Below, piece by piece: positions 49,674 to 58,723 of a stretch of DNA of 64,000 nt (position 1 is its first letter; each line of letters begins with the position of its first letter). A program made the position numbers and the translations under genes. Location: positions 119,826 to 183,825 of the forward strand of contig JAEYYB010000036.1 of NCBI GenBank assembly GCA_023430975.1. The letters are read 5' to 3'. Below the pieces are notes generated by a model that was given only the letters and a program-made list of their open reading frames with translations, did not search any database and was not told where the DNA came from. The stretch comes from Bacillota bacterium. Lineage in GTDB: Bacteria; Bacillota; Clostridia; Acetivibrionales; DSM-2933.

Positions 49674-51527
49674 ATGCAATGGTTCTATAACTTAAAAATT
49701 TCTTTAAAGCTGGTAATAGGATTTGTTATTGTTGCAATAATTGCTGGTGTTGTTGGAGTAACAGGTATTATTAATATCAAGTCAATTGATGAGGACAATT
49801 CTTTGATGTATAAGGAAAATACTGTACCACTTGGCTATCTGGAAAAAGCGGCTGTTCAATTCCAAAGGTTAAGGGTTAACCTTATGCTTTTAATAGCTTA
49901 TGATAGTGGATTTGATACATATGTAGAAAAGATAGAAAATTATGATAAGGAGGTTGAGAATAATCTAAATGAGTATAAAAAACTTTTATCTTCTGATTAT
50001 GAGCAAAAGGAATTCGATAATGTAGAAACTCTTATGGTAAAGTACAGAAGTCTTCGTACTGAATGTATTAATTTAGCATTAGCGAATAGAGATAATGAAG
50101 CATTGAAAATGACAGAAGGAGAATTTGGAGAATTGTCCACAAAAATTGACGATTCAATAACCAAGCTATACGACATAAACCTTGAACAGGCTTCTACTAG
50201 AACTAGTCAAAATACAGCGGCCGCCAATCAAGCGGTTTTAATGATGATCATATTTGTTGGAGGCGGAATGGCACTGGCTGTAGTACTTGGACTGTTTATA
50301 GCACGCATTATAAGCAATCCTGTGAAAAAGATGGTTGAAGCAGCTGAGAAGCTTGCACTTGGTGATGTAAATGTTAATGTTGAGGCGGTTTCGAAGGACG
50401 AAATCGGCGACCTTATGCAATCTTTTGGCAAAATGGTGGAAAATATCCGTGAGCAAGCCCTTGCAGCAGAGAAAATTGCTGCAGGCGACTTAACGGCAAA
50501 GGTTAAGGTTAAATCGGAAAATGATCTGCTTGGTAAAAAACTCAGTGAAATGATAGAAACAAACAATGAAATACTTTCCAATATCAGTTCAGCATCAGAT
50601 CAAGTTGCTGCAGGAGCAAGGCAGGTATCTGCTTCCAGTCAGATGCTGTCCCAGGGATCTACGGAACAAGCGAGTTCTATAGAAGAAATAACTTCTTCCA
50701 TGACTCAGGTTGCATCACAAACCAAACAAAATGCAGCTAATGCCAATCAGGCAAACCAACTTGCATTAAATGCAAAAGAAAATGCGGTGCAGGGAAACAG
50801 CCAGATGCAAGGGATGGTTAGGGCCATGGCAGAAATCAACGATTCATCGGCCAATATATCCAAAATAATTAAAGTTATCGATGAGATAGCATTTCAGACC
50901 AATATACTTGCATTAAATGCTGCTGTTGAAGCGGCAAGGGCAGGGCAGCACGGCAAAGGGTTTGCTGTGGTAGCTGAGGAAGTGAGAAATCTTGCAGCAA
51001 GAAGTGCAAATGCTGCAAAAGAAACTACTGAGATGATAGAAAATTCAATCAAGAAAGTTGAAACAGGAACACAAATTGCAAATAATACTGCAGAGGCATT
51101 AAATAAGATTGTTGAAGGAGTTACTACAGCTGCTGAACTTGTTGGAGATATTGCAGCAGCATCAAATGAACAGGCATCAGGCATTGCACAGATTAACCAG
51201 GCTATAGCACAGGTGGCACAGGTTGTTCAGACCAACTCTGCAACAGCTGAAGAAAGTGCATCTGCAAGTGAAGAGCTATCAAGCCAGGCAGAACTTCTAA
51301 AAGGTTCAGTCAGCAGATTCCGCCTTAGCAAGGTTAAGTCCAATTCAGGTTTTGATGGAGGATTAAACTCCGAGATGGTTCGTATGATTGAAAACATTGT
51401 GGAAAAGAAGAAGATGAACGGCCATTCTGATCAATTAAGCAGTGTTTCTGCCGGAGATAACCGTTCAAAGGAAATACTCCCAAAAACTAAAATATCTTTA
51501 GACGACAATAACTTTGGGAAGTATTGA
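49674..51527 (+). CDS. Methyl-accepting chemotaxis protein
   Basis: This 617-aa transmembrane chemoreceptor has TM1 (about 12-32) and a four-helix-bundle (4HB_MCP) sensor of about 155 residues. TM2 (about 185-210), HAMP (ISNPVKKMVEAAEKLALGDV..) and the long cytoplasmic coiled coil follow. The conserved tip EIAFQTNILALNAAVEAARAG contacts CheW/CheA. A glutamate/glutamine-rich methylation region (SIEEITSSMTQV, EESASASEEL) is present. The ligand is unknown. No C-terminal CheR-tethering pentapeptide is obvious. It lies 37 bases after cheW. Confidence 0.95.
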   Translation: MQWFYNLKISLKLVIGFVIVAIIAGVVGVTGIINIKSIDEDNSLMYKENTVPLGYLEKAAVQFQRLRVNLMLLIAYDSGFDTYVEKIENYDKEVENNLNEYKKLLSSDYEQKEFDNVETLMVKYRSLRTECINLALANRDNEALKMTEGEFGELSTKIDDSITKLYDINLEQASTRTSQNTAAANQAVLMMIIFVGGGMALAVVLGLFIARIISNPVKKMVEAAEKLALGDVNVNVEAVSKDEIGDLMQSFGKMVENIREQALAAEKIAAGDLTAKVKVKSENDLLGKKLSEMIETNNEILSNISSASDQVAAGARQVSASSQMLSQGSTEQASSIEEITSSMTQVASQTKQNAANANQANQLALNAKENAVQGNSQMQGMVRAMAEINDSSANISKIIKVIDEIAFQTNILALNAAVEAARAGQHGKGFAVVAEEVRNLAARSANAAKETTEMIENSIKKVETGTQIANNTAEALNKIVEGVTTAAELVGDIAAASNEQASGIAQINQAIAQVAQVVQTNSATAEESASASEELSSQAELLKGSVSRFRLSKVKSNSGFDGGLNSEMVRMIENIVEKKKMNGHSDQLSSVSAGDNRSKEILPKTKISLDDNNFGKY

Positions 51528-51566
51528 TCTATGCCTAAGTATTGATTGGCCAAATATATAAAATTT

Positions 51567-51596
51567 GTTGGATAAGAGGAGTGCCTCTTATCCAAC
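51567..51596 (+). promoter_or_regulatory. Perfect 13-bp hairpin between mcp and cheR
   Basis: GTTGGATAAGAGG-agtg-CCTCTTATCCAAC is perfectly self-complementary but lacks a T-run. It lies 18 bases upstream of the cheR start. It may set mRNA processing or relative expression, or be a weak terminator. Confidence 0.6.
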
Positions 51597-51614
51597 AATC
51601 AATTGGTGAAAAAT

Positions 51615-52430
51615 ATGATGCCTATAACAGAAAAAGAATTTAGCCAGATGGTGAATTTAATTAAAACAAAATATGGGGTTAATCTTTCTAACAAAAAAGC
51701 ATTAGTTATTGGAAGACTGCAGAATTATGCGGAGCAAAGCGGCTTTAAAAGCTTCTCTGAATACTTGGAATTTGTGCTGTCTGACAAAACCGGAAGTGCA
51801 CTAACTACCTTGATAAACAAGTTAACAACAAATCATACTTATTTTATGAGGGAGCCGGAGCATTTTAACTTTTTCCGAGATACAATACTCCCATATCTGG
51901 AGACATCAAAATCTGCAAAAAAAGATTTGCGTATATGGAGTGCCGGGTGTTCAAGCGGCGAAGAGCCATATACAATTGCTATGATTATAGATGAGTATTT
52001 TGGGAACGAAAAAGACTTATGGGATACAACAATACTGGCAACAGATATATCAACAAAGGTGCTCGAAGCAGCTTGTAATGGCATTTATTTAAATGATGGG
52101 ATTGGAGCACTGCCTCAAAAATGGAAAAAGGATTATTTTGTAAAGGCTAATGAAGAAACTAGTATTATTGCGGATAAGCTTAAGAAAGAAGTTGTTTTCA
52201 AAAAGTTTAATCTTATGCAGGAGATTTTTCCTTTCAAGAGCAAATTTCATGTTATATTTTGCAGGAATGTAATGATTTACTTTGATCTGCATACAAGGAT
52301 TGATCTTGTAAATAAGTTTTATGATTTTTTGGAGCCTGGAGGCTACCTGTTTATAGGCCATTCAGAGTCGTTGATCCGTGAAGAAACAAAATTTAAATAT
52401 ATTTTACCTGCTGTTTACAGAAAGGGGTAG
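51615..52430 (+). CDS. cheR: Chemotaxis protein methyltransferase CheR
   Basis: CheR uses S-adenosylmethionine to methylate receptor glutamates. The 271-aa protein has the helical N-terminal domain (about 1-80; ITEKEFSQMVNLIKTKYGVNLS) and the methyltransferase domain. That domain shows FMREPEHF, LRIWSAGCSSGEEPYTIAM (SAM motif I), ILATDIS and FHVIFCRNVMIYF, and ends GYLFIGHSESL. The start at 51615 uses GGTGA; TTG/GTG alternatives lie just upstream. A terminator follows. It probably acts on the upstream receptor. Confidence 0.95.
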   Translation: MMPITEKEFSQMVNLIKTKYGVNLSNKKALVIGRLQNYAEQSGFKSFSEYLEFVLSDKTGSALTTLINKLTTNHTYFMREPEHFNFFRDTILPYLETSKSAKKDLRIWSAGCSSGEEPYTIAMIIDEYFGNEKDLWDTTILATDISTKVLEAACNGIYLNDGIGALPQKWKKDYFVKANEETSIIADKLKKEVVFKKFNLMQEIFPFKSKFHVIFCRNVMIYFDLHTRIDLVNKFYDFLEPGGYLFIGHSESLIREETKFKYILPAVYRKG

Positions 52431-52435
52431 ATGAA

Positions 52436-52466
52436 AAAGCGATAGATGTTATTCTACCGCTTTTAT
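52436..52466 (+). terminator. Terminator of the chemosensory operon
   Basis: AAAGCGATAGA-tgttat-TCTACCGCTTTT forms a stem with one mismatch, followed by ATATC, six bases after the cheR stop. Confidence 0.65.
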
Positions 52467-52592
52467 ATCATGGCTCAAATATAACTTCTAATTAAAATGG
52501 CACCTTTTATAAAACACTGATGTGTAATAATTAAAAGATAGGTTTTACATAATAAAAACATTATGAATAATAAAGGCTTTAGGCAAGAACAT

Positions 52593-53801
52593 TTATTTAT
52601 TTTCCTTACCAGACCGTATCCTTACATATATTGTGTTAACAAAATGATAAATTGTTTTTGATTCCTTTGTCAGTATCGGACCAATAATTGCTAAAAGCAA
52701 AACATATATAACAGCAAAGGATTGAATGACAGGCAGCAAGCCTCCTACCTTTCCCATATTAGCCATGATAATTGAAAATTCACCTCTTGCAGAAAGCGTA
52801 AACCCAATATTTACAGATGACTTTTTAGAGATGCCGGAAGAACGTCCGGCAAAAAATCCCGAAAGAACGTTGCCAATAACTGTAAGTGCAGCAGCAATAA
52901 CAGCCATCCATAAACCTCCACCCAGAGACAACGGATCTATTGTTAACCCAAAGCTGAAGAAGAACAGTGCTCCAAAAAAATCTCTGAAAGGAAGAACATA
53001 GTGTTCAATTTTCTTTACATGCACCGACTCTGCCATAACCAGACCTACCAGAAGGGCTCCAATGGCTTCAGCTACATGCAGCGTTTCGGAAAAACCCGAA
53101 ACCAGAAAAAGCACTCCCATTACTACAAGCAGAAATAACTCAGCAGACTGTATATCCAGCAATTTATCTATGTATTTCATAGCTCTTTTTCCTATTAAAA
53201 GAATTCCAAAAATAAATGCAAGAGCTATCATCGCGGTAGAAAGTACGCCCAGAACAGACTTGGAACCGCTAAGCAGCAATCCAGACAGTACTGAAATATG
53301 TATGGCAATAAATAAATCGTCAAACATTATCATACCCATAATAACTTCGGTTTCGGGATTTGCAGTACGTTTTAAGTCTATAAGTACTTTCGCAACAATT
53401 GCAGTGGAAGAACTGGTCATAATACCGCAAACCACCATTATCTCTTTAAATGGGAGCCCCATCATGTAGCCTAACAGCAAACCTGAGGAAAAATTAATTA
53501 TGATATAAAAAGAGCCCCCTATAATAATGGATTTACCCGATTTTATGAGACGTGTTACCGAAAACTCCAGCCCTAAATAAAATAATAAAAATAGTACTCC
53601 CAGCCGCCCCATAAAATTAATAAATGTTGAGCTTTCAATAAAGCGAAAATCTATCACTCCAAAATTTGGTGCATGAGGCCCTACCGCCATGCCTATAAGT
53701 ATATAAAACGGAATAACCGAAAATTTAAGTTTGTTTGATATAAACCCTACCAAAGCAATCAAAGCGATTGCTAGACCTATTTCAAAAATAAGTGTATCCA
53801 T
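52593..53801 (-). CDS. CPA2-family cation/proton antiporter (KhtU/KefB-like)
   Basis: This is a monovalent cation:H+ antiporter of 402 aa with about 12 transmembrane helices. Family landmarks are YILIGMAVGPHAPNFG, LFLLFYLGLEFSV, MTSSSTAIVAKVL and LSARGEFSIIMANMGKVGG. The start at 53801 has GGAGGTATA upstream; the longer frame would overlap the partner gene. The partner, 16 bases upstream, encodes a TrkA-C domain regulator. This arrangement matches the KhtTU K+/H+ antiporter of Bacillus. K+ as the cation is inference. Confidence 0.9.
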   Translation of the reverse strand: MDTLIFEIGLAIALIALVGFISNKLKFSVIPFYILIGMAVGPHAPNFGVIDFRFIESSTFINFMGRLGVLFLLFYLGLEFSVTRLIKSGKSIIIGGSFYIIINFSSGLLLGYMMGLPFKEIMVVCGIMTSSSTAIVAKVLIDLKRTANPETEVIMGMIMFDDLFIAIHISVLSGLLLSGSKSVLGVLSTAMIALAFIFGILLIGKRAMKYIDKLLDIQSAELFLLVVMGVLFLVSGFSETLHVAEAIGALLVGLVMAESVHVKKIEHYVLPFRDFFGALFFFSFGLTIDPLSLGGGLWMAVIAAALTVIGNVLSGFFAGRSSGISKKSSVNIGFTLSARGEFSIIMANMGKVGGLLPVIQSFAVIYVLLLAIIGPILTKESKTIYHFVNTIYVRIRSGKENK

Positions 53802-53817
53802 TATACCTCCTTTATAG

Positions 53818-54312
53818 TTATATATTCCCTCCGAACAAATACTCTTTAAGACTTTTGATGTGTTTTCTCTCACCTACAATCACAATAGTAGTTTCAGCTA
53901 CCAAAACGTAGTTTGCCTGTGGATTAATACACTTTTGGTGATCTCTCCCAATGGCAGCAATAATGGTTGCCCCTGTTTTTTGACGTACTTCCAATTCTCC
54001 TATGGTTTTTCCAATACATTTTGAGCTAGCTTCTATTTTATACCACTCAACAACCAGGTTATCCAGGATTACATCCTTTGTATCCAAATCTTTCGGCTTG
54101 TATGCCAGTCCCCCAATAATTGCCGCAACTGATCTTGCATCTTCATCATTTAATGTAATCATTGATATGCTCTCATCAGGATCATCATGGTAGAAGTGAT
54201 ACAGTTCACGCCGCCCGTCATCATGTACAATAATGACTAATTTGTCCCCTCCACGCACTTCAATTTCAAACTTTCTGCCTATTCCAGGCAAATCAGATTC
54301 TCTGATATTCAT
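53818..54312 (-). CDS. TrkA-C-domain regulatory subunit of the antiporter (KhtT-like)
   Basis: This is a 164-aa cytoplasmic gating subunit. The N-terminal part (MNIRESDLPGIGRKFEIEVRGGDKLVII..) matches the KhtT/YjbQ-associated N-domain with the HDDGRRELYHF segment. The C-terminal RCK-C/TrkA-C domain (about 80-160) shows IGKTIGELEVRQKTGATIIAAI and VIVGERKHIKSL. In Bacillus, KhtT binds cyclic-di-AMP and activates KhtU; that is known for the family, not shown here. The start at 54312 fits GGAGGG just upstream. It is co-transcribed with the antiporter. Confidence 0.88.
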   Translation of the reverse strand: MNIRESDLPGIGRKFEIEVRGGDKLVIIVHDDGRRELYHFYHDDPDESISMITLNDEDARSVAAIIGGLAYKPKDLDTKDVILDNLVVEWYKIEASSKCIGKTIGELEVRQKTGATIIAAIGRDHQKCINPQANYVLVAETTIVIVGERKHIKSLKEYLFGGNI

Positions 54313-54344
54313 AGTACCCTCCATTTGTGTGCTTTTTTGAATAT

Positions 54345-54380
54345 AAAAAAGTGGGAAAAGACACTTCTGTGCCTTTTTCC
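54345..54380 (-). terminator. Terminator between the V-ATPase operon and the antiporter operon
   Basis: On the minus strand GGAAAAAG-gCAC...GTG-CTTTTCCC folds into a hairpin followed by ACTTTTTTATA. It lies about 50 bases after the last V-ATPase gene and before the khtT-like gene. Confidence 0.6.
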
Positions 54381-54431
54381 AATGTAAGCTTTATTGAACA
54401 CTTTAGCTTTCACATTTTTACAAGCTTAGGC

Positions 54432-55103
54432 TTAGCTTATGTTATTCTGCTTTACCATATCCTTTCTGGAACGCTCAATCATAAGATCCTTTACTTTCAT
54501 AAGCCTTGTAAGGTTTCCACGCTCATTTTCATCAAGCTTCATCGAAATATATTTGATAGTTTCCTCAAGCTGTGGTATAAGTACATATTCCAGAGCACTT
54601 ACCCTGCGGCGTGTTTTCTCAATTTCCTCCGCCAGCAGCTGAACAGAATTCTCCAGTTGTGCAAGCTTCACCATATCAGGGAGCAACCCTGACAAAAATT
54701 CTATTGAAGCATCTAATTCACATCTGGTAAATGCAAATCCATATGGATGAATATTCATCTCAACCAAATCAGGATATTCAAGTGAGAATTCTGGAACTTC
54801 CACCCCCATAATATTTTGCATCGTACACTTTATGCCTGCCCACTGCTTGGGAAGCATCAATGCCTCCTGCATCATCTCGTAATCTATAAAATATTGGGCA
54901 TTAAGAAAATTTTTATGAAACCTGACAAGCTGCTCTTCCAAATTACTACGCAGTTCCTTGTTTCTGGCTGCCATATCCAGAAACTGCTTCATCATCTCAT
55001 CCCTTTTATCCTTAAGAAGCTTATATCCTCTACGTGCAACCTGTAATCTTTTTTTTATTCGCGACAGTTCCATACGGGTTGGATTCACACGCATAACAGC
55101 CAT
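54432..55103 (-). CDS. ntpD: V-type ATPase subunit D
   Basis: This is the central rotor shaft of the V/A-type ATPase. The 223-aa coiled-coil protein starts MAVMRVNPTRMELSRIKKRL, the typical subunit D N-terminus. It has LKDKRDEMMKQFLDMA and the C-terminal helix EIEKTRRRVSALEYVLIPQLEETIKYI. The start at 55103 is fixed by GGAGG; the longer frame to 55193 only abuts the ntpB stop. It is the last gene of the operon. Subunits equivalent to E. hirae NtpH and NtpJ are absent. Confidence 0.93.
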   Translation of the reverse strand: MAVMRVNPTRMELSRIKKRLQVARRGYKLLKDKRDEMMKQFLDMAARNKELRSNLEEQLVRFHKNFLNAQYFIDYEMMQEALMLPKQWAGIKCTMQNIMGVEVPEFSLEYPDLVEMNIHPYGFAFTRCELDASIEFLSGLLPDMVKLAQLENSVQLLAEEIEKTRRRVSALEYVLIPQLEETIKYISMKLDENERGNLTRLMKVKDLMIERSRKDMVKQNNIS

Positions 55104-55192
55104 ATAATACCTCCATCTGTGCTTAATAGAGCAATTCTCTTCCAACAAATATGGTTTAAATTCATACTCAACTCTTATCCTGCACTTTTTCA

Positions 55193-56581
55193 CTATTCGC
55201 TATCCACTTTATACTTATTTAAATATTTTATAATATACTCATCTCTTATTCTTTTCAATTCTCCTATAGGAAGCTCAGCCAGCAACTTCCAACCCATTTC
55301 CAGCGTGCTTTCAATGCCTCGGTTTTCGTTGAACCCCTGTGAAACATACTGTTCTTCAAAGGAATCTGCAAACCTTGCATAAAGCTTATCAACCTCTGAC
55401 AGTGCTCCTTCACCTAATATTATTGCCAGTTCTTTGGCTTCCTTCCCTCTTGCATATGCTGAAAAAAGCTGATTCATAGTGTCCGAATGGTCTTCTCTTG
55501 TTTTTCCCTTCCCAATTCCTTTATCCTTCAATCTCGAAAGAGAAGGTAAAACATCAATGGGTGGAATAACTCCTTTTCTATATAACTCCCGACTCAATAT
55601 AATCTGCCCTTCTGTTATATACCCTGTTAGATCAGGAATTGGATGGGTCTTGTCATCCTCAGGCATTGAAAGAATCGGAATTAAGGTGATACTCCCTTCC
55701 AGTCCTATCTTTCTTCCTGCTCTCTCATATAAAGTTGCAAGATCTGTATACAAGTATCCAGGATAACCTCTTCTGCCTGGTACTTCCTTTCTTGAGGCCG
55801 ATACTTCACGCAATGCCTCTGCATAATTAGTTACATCTGTCATGATTACCAAAACATGCATATGCATCTCAAAGGCAAGATATTCGGCAGCAGTCAGTGC
55901 CATTCTAGGCGTTGCAATACGCTCAACAGCCGGATCATTTGCAAGGTTTATAAACAGTACAGACTGATTCATTGCACCTGTGTTTTCCAATTCCTTTTTA
56001 AAAAAATCAGCCTCTTCAAAGGTAATTCCCATGGCAGCAAATACAACAGCGAATTTACTGTCTGTGCCAAGCACCTTTGCCTGGCGGGCAATCTGGGCTG
56101 CTAGCTGTGCATGTGGCAAGCCGGAGCCTGAAAAGATCGGAAGTTTCTGTCCTCTCACCAGCGTATTTAGCCCATCAATGGCAGATATTCCAGTCTGAAT
56201 AAACTCTGAAGGGTAATTTCTTGCTGTTGGATTCATAGGAACACCGTTTATGTCCATACGTGCCTCAGGTATGATATCAGGCCCTCCATCTATAGGTTTC
56301 CCAAGTCCGTTAAACACTCTTCCCAGCATATCTGCCGATACTTGAAGCTCAATTCCTCTTCCCATGAACCTTACTTTGCTTTCTGAGACATTTATTCCAG
56401 CAGAGCTTTCGAACAATTGAAGCAGGGCTGCATCCCTGTTGACTTCCAGAACACGGCAGAAACGCACTTCACCGTTTGGCAGTTCTATCTCACCCAATTC
56501 TCCATATTTTACTCCCTGAACCTGCCTTACCAGCATTAAAGGTCCTGCAACTTCAGATATTGTTTTATACTCTCTTATCAT
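55193..56581 (-). CDS. ntpB: V-type ATPase subunit B
   Basis: This is the non-catalytic nucleotide-site subunit of the V1 hexamer. The 462-aa protein starts MIREYKTISEVAGPLMLV. It has the typical GSGLPHAQLAAQIARQA in the degenerate P-loop region, FAAMGITFEEADFF, VLVIMTDVTNYAEALRE and the RRGYPGYLYTDLATLYERAG arginine-finger region. Its ATG overlaps the ntpA stop (ATGA), with GGAGGGC upstream, so 56581 is preferred over 56593. It pairs with subunit A. Confidence 0.95.
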   Translation of the reverse strand: MIREYKTISEVAGPLMLVRQVQGVKYGELGEIELPNGEVRFCRVLEVNRDAALLQLFESSAGINVSESKVRFMGRGIELQVSADMLGRVFNGLGKPIDGGPDIIPEARMDINGVPMNPTARNYPSEFIQTGISAIDGLNTLVRGQKLPIFSGSGLPHAQLAAQIARQAKVLGTDSKFAVVFAAMGITFEEADFFKKELENTGAMNQSVLFINLANDPAVERIATPRMALTAAEYLAFEMHMHVLVIMTDVTNYAEALREVSASRKEVPGRRGYPGYLYTDLATLYERAGRKIGLEGSITLIPILSMPEDDKTHPIPDLTGYITEGQIILSRELYRKGVIPPIDVLPSLSRLKDKGIGKGKTREDHSDTMNQLFSAYARGKEAKELAIILGEGALSEVDKLYARFADSFEEQYVSQGFNENRGIESTLEMGWKLLAELPIGELKRIRDEYIIKYLNKYKVDSE

Positions 56582-58356
56582 TCTGCCCTCCATTCAGTAC
56601 TTGAATAAAGAACCTCCATCTGAGCATTAAGTTCTTTTTCAATTCCGGTGAATTTTTCATCCATATCTGCTTCACTAACATATTTTGCCCTGCCTATTCT
56701 TTCCCTGACAGGCATCGTAAAAATTTTATCCATATGGATACCTTTATCCAATGCCTCGCACCCAAGAACATAAAAATTCATCAACATTTTAAGCATCCTG
56801 TACTGCTTTTCGGGAGAAGTATAGGTATCAACCTCATGGAAGGCATTTTGATGCAGATAATCCTCACGAATTGACTTGGCAGTTTCCAGTATAAGGCGGT
56901 CATTTGCTGAAAGTGCATCAACGCCTACCAGCTTTACAATCTCCTCCAACTCAATCTCTTTTTGCAAAATACGCATAACATCAGTTCTGAGCTTTTTCCA
57001 GTCATCAGCTATTTTTTCACTGTTCCATACATCCAATCTGTCAAGATACAAGGAGTAGCTGTTAATCCAGTGAATGGCCGGAAAATGCCTCCTGTAGGCT
57101 AGACTTGAATCCAGTGCCCAGAAAACCTTTACGATACGAAGTGTAGCCTGTGCCACAGGTTCTGAAATGTCACCCCCGGGAGGTGATACAGCCCCTATTA
57201 CAGTAAGTGTCCCTTTTCTCTCGTCAGTTCCCAGGCATATTACCTTACCTGCTCTTTCATAAAACTGTGCTAAACGGGAACCCAGATATGCAGGATAACC
57301 TTCTTCTCCTGGCATTTCTTCAAGACGTCCACTCATTTCCCTCAGTGCTTCGGCCCAGCGTGAAGTAGAGTCAGCCATAAGTGCCACGTTATATCCCATA
57401 TCCCTGAAATATTCTGCAATGGTAATACCTGTATAAATAGACGCTTCCCTTGCAGCCACAGGCATATCGGAGGTATTTGCGATAAGAACAGTTCTGCTCA
57501 TTAAAGATTCTCCTGTTCGGGGATCCTTCAAGGCCGGAAACTCTCTCAAAACGTCTGTCATCTCATTTCCCCGCTCTCCACAGCCTACATATACTACAAT
57601 TTCAGCATCTGCCCATTTGGACAACTGATGCTGCACAACAGTCTTGCCACTGCCAAATGGTCCTGGAATAGCAGCTACGCCGCCCTTAACAATAGGAAAA
57701 AATGTATCTATTACTCTCTGCCCTGTAATTAAAGGCTCATCGGGTGTCAACTTTTCTTTGTAGGGTCTCCCCTTGCGTACAGGCCACTTTTGCAGCATTG
57801 TCACCTTTTTTAGCTCACCTTTGTCGTTGCGAATAGTTGCCACGGGCTCCTCAATTGTAAACTCTCCGGCATGTATTTCTTCAATTACTCCCAACACTCC
57901 ATATGGTATCATTATCCTGTGCTCTATTAAGGCAGTTTCTTTGACTGTTCCGATAATATCTCCCTCTGCTACCCGGGTGCCTTTAGTAAGAATCGGCTCA
58001 AAAGTCCAGGGTTTATTCCGATTTAGGGATTTAATTTCAATTCCCCTAATAATATGGTTTCCTACCATTTCCCGCATGTCCTCCAGCGGCCGCTGGATAC
58101 CGTCAAACAGCTGGCCTATAATCCCAGGTCCCAGCTCCACACTCAAGGGACTCCCGCTAGATATAACATGTTCTCCCGGCCCAAGTCCTGCTGTTTCCTC
58201 ATATACCTGTATTGACGCTTTGTCACCGTGTACTTCTATAATTTCTCCTGTCAATTTATGTTCACCTATACGAACCACATCAAACATATTTACATCTCTC
58301 ATTCCCTCTGCAATAATTAGAGGGCCTGAAACCTTGACAATAGTTCCCTGTACCAT
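56578..58356 (-). CDS. ntpA: V-type ATPase catalytic subunit A
   Basis: This is the catalytic ATP-hydrolysing subunit. At 592 aa it is the normal length, including the non-homologous insertion (about 110-200) that marks V/A-type A subunits. The Walker A is GPFGSGKTVVQHQL; further motifs are VYVGCGERGNEMTDVL, the Walker B region VALMADSTSRWAEALREMSGRL and SGDISEP-like GDISEPV. The start has AAAGGAGGACAAT. In anaerobes without an F-type role for this complex it usually hydrolyses ATP to pump Na+ or H+ outward. Confidence 0.96.
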   Translation of the reverse strand: MVQGTIVKVSGPLIIAEGMRDVNMFDVVRIGEHKLTGEIIEVHGDKASIQVYEETAGLGPGEHVISSGSPLSVELGPGIIGQLFDGIQRPLEDMREMVGNHIIRGIEIKSLNRNKPWTFEPILTKGTRVAEGDIIGTVKETALIEHRIMIPYGVLGVIEEIHAGEFTIEEPVATIRNDKGELKKVTMLQKWPVRKGRPYKEKLTPDEPLITGQRVIDTFFPIVKGGVAAIPGPFGSGKTVVQHQLSKWADAEIVVYVGCGERGNEMTDVLREFPALKDPRTGESLMSRTVLIANTSDMPVAAREASIYTGITIAEYFRDMGYNVALMADSTSRWAEALREMSGRLEEMPGEEGYPAYLGSRLAQFYERAGKVICLGTDERKGTLTVIGAVSPPGGDISEPVAQATLRIVKVFWALDSSLAYRRHFPAIHWINSYSLYLDRLDVWNSEKIADDWKKLRTDVMRILQKEIELEEIVKLVGVDALSANDRLILETAKSIREDYLHQNAFHEVDTYTSPEKQYRMLKMLMNFYVLGCEALDKGIHMDKIFTMPVRERIGRAKYVSEADMDEKFTGIEKELNAQMEVLYSSTEWRAE

Positions 58357-58405
58357 ATTGTCCTCCTTTTACCAGTATTAACATCAATGTATTGCATATA
58401 ACGAG

Positions 58406-58723
58406 TTACTCACGAAACAAGATATCGGCACCCACTGCTTTTTCAACAGCCTTCCGTATACCTTTCATGCCTATTTCCAATGAACCGTTTACTCCAGGTA
58501 TGGGTATTACCGCGGGATATTTTTTAGCGTTATATTTACTTATTTCTGGAATCATCTTCAACGCAAGCTGTTCAATAATAAAAACAACTGCATATTGCTC
58601 TCCTTCCAACTGCTGCAGCAGTTTACCAGCCTCATCTGCATCCTCAACCGGATATGTTGAAACTCCAAGAGCCTTAAAGGCAAGTATACTGTGTTTATCC
58701 CCCATAACAGCAATTTTATGCAT
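58406..58723 (-). CDS. ntpG: V-type ATPase subunit F
   Basis: This is the small rotor subunit that binds subunit D (called NtpG in Enterococcus, subunit F elsewhere). The 105-aa protein starts MHKIAVMGDKHSILAFKALGV, matching the family pattern of a Rossmann-like strand then GD..ILGF. It also has YAVVFIIEQLA and VIPIPGVNGSLEIGMKGIRKAVEKAVG. It overlaps the 3' end of the subunit C gene by eight bases, in the usual operon position between C and A. Confidence 0.93.
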   Translation of the reverse strand: MHKIAVMGDKHSILAFKALGVSTYPVEDADEAGKLLQQLEGEQYAVVFIIEQLALKMIPEISKYNAKKYPAVIPIPGVNGSLEIGMKGIRKAVEKAVGADILFRE

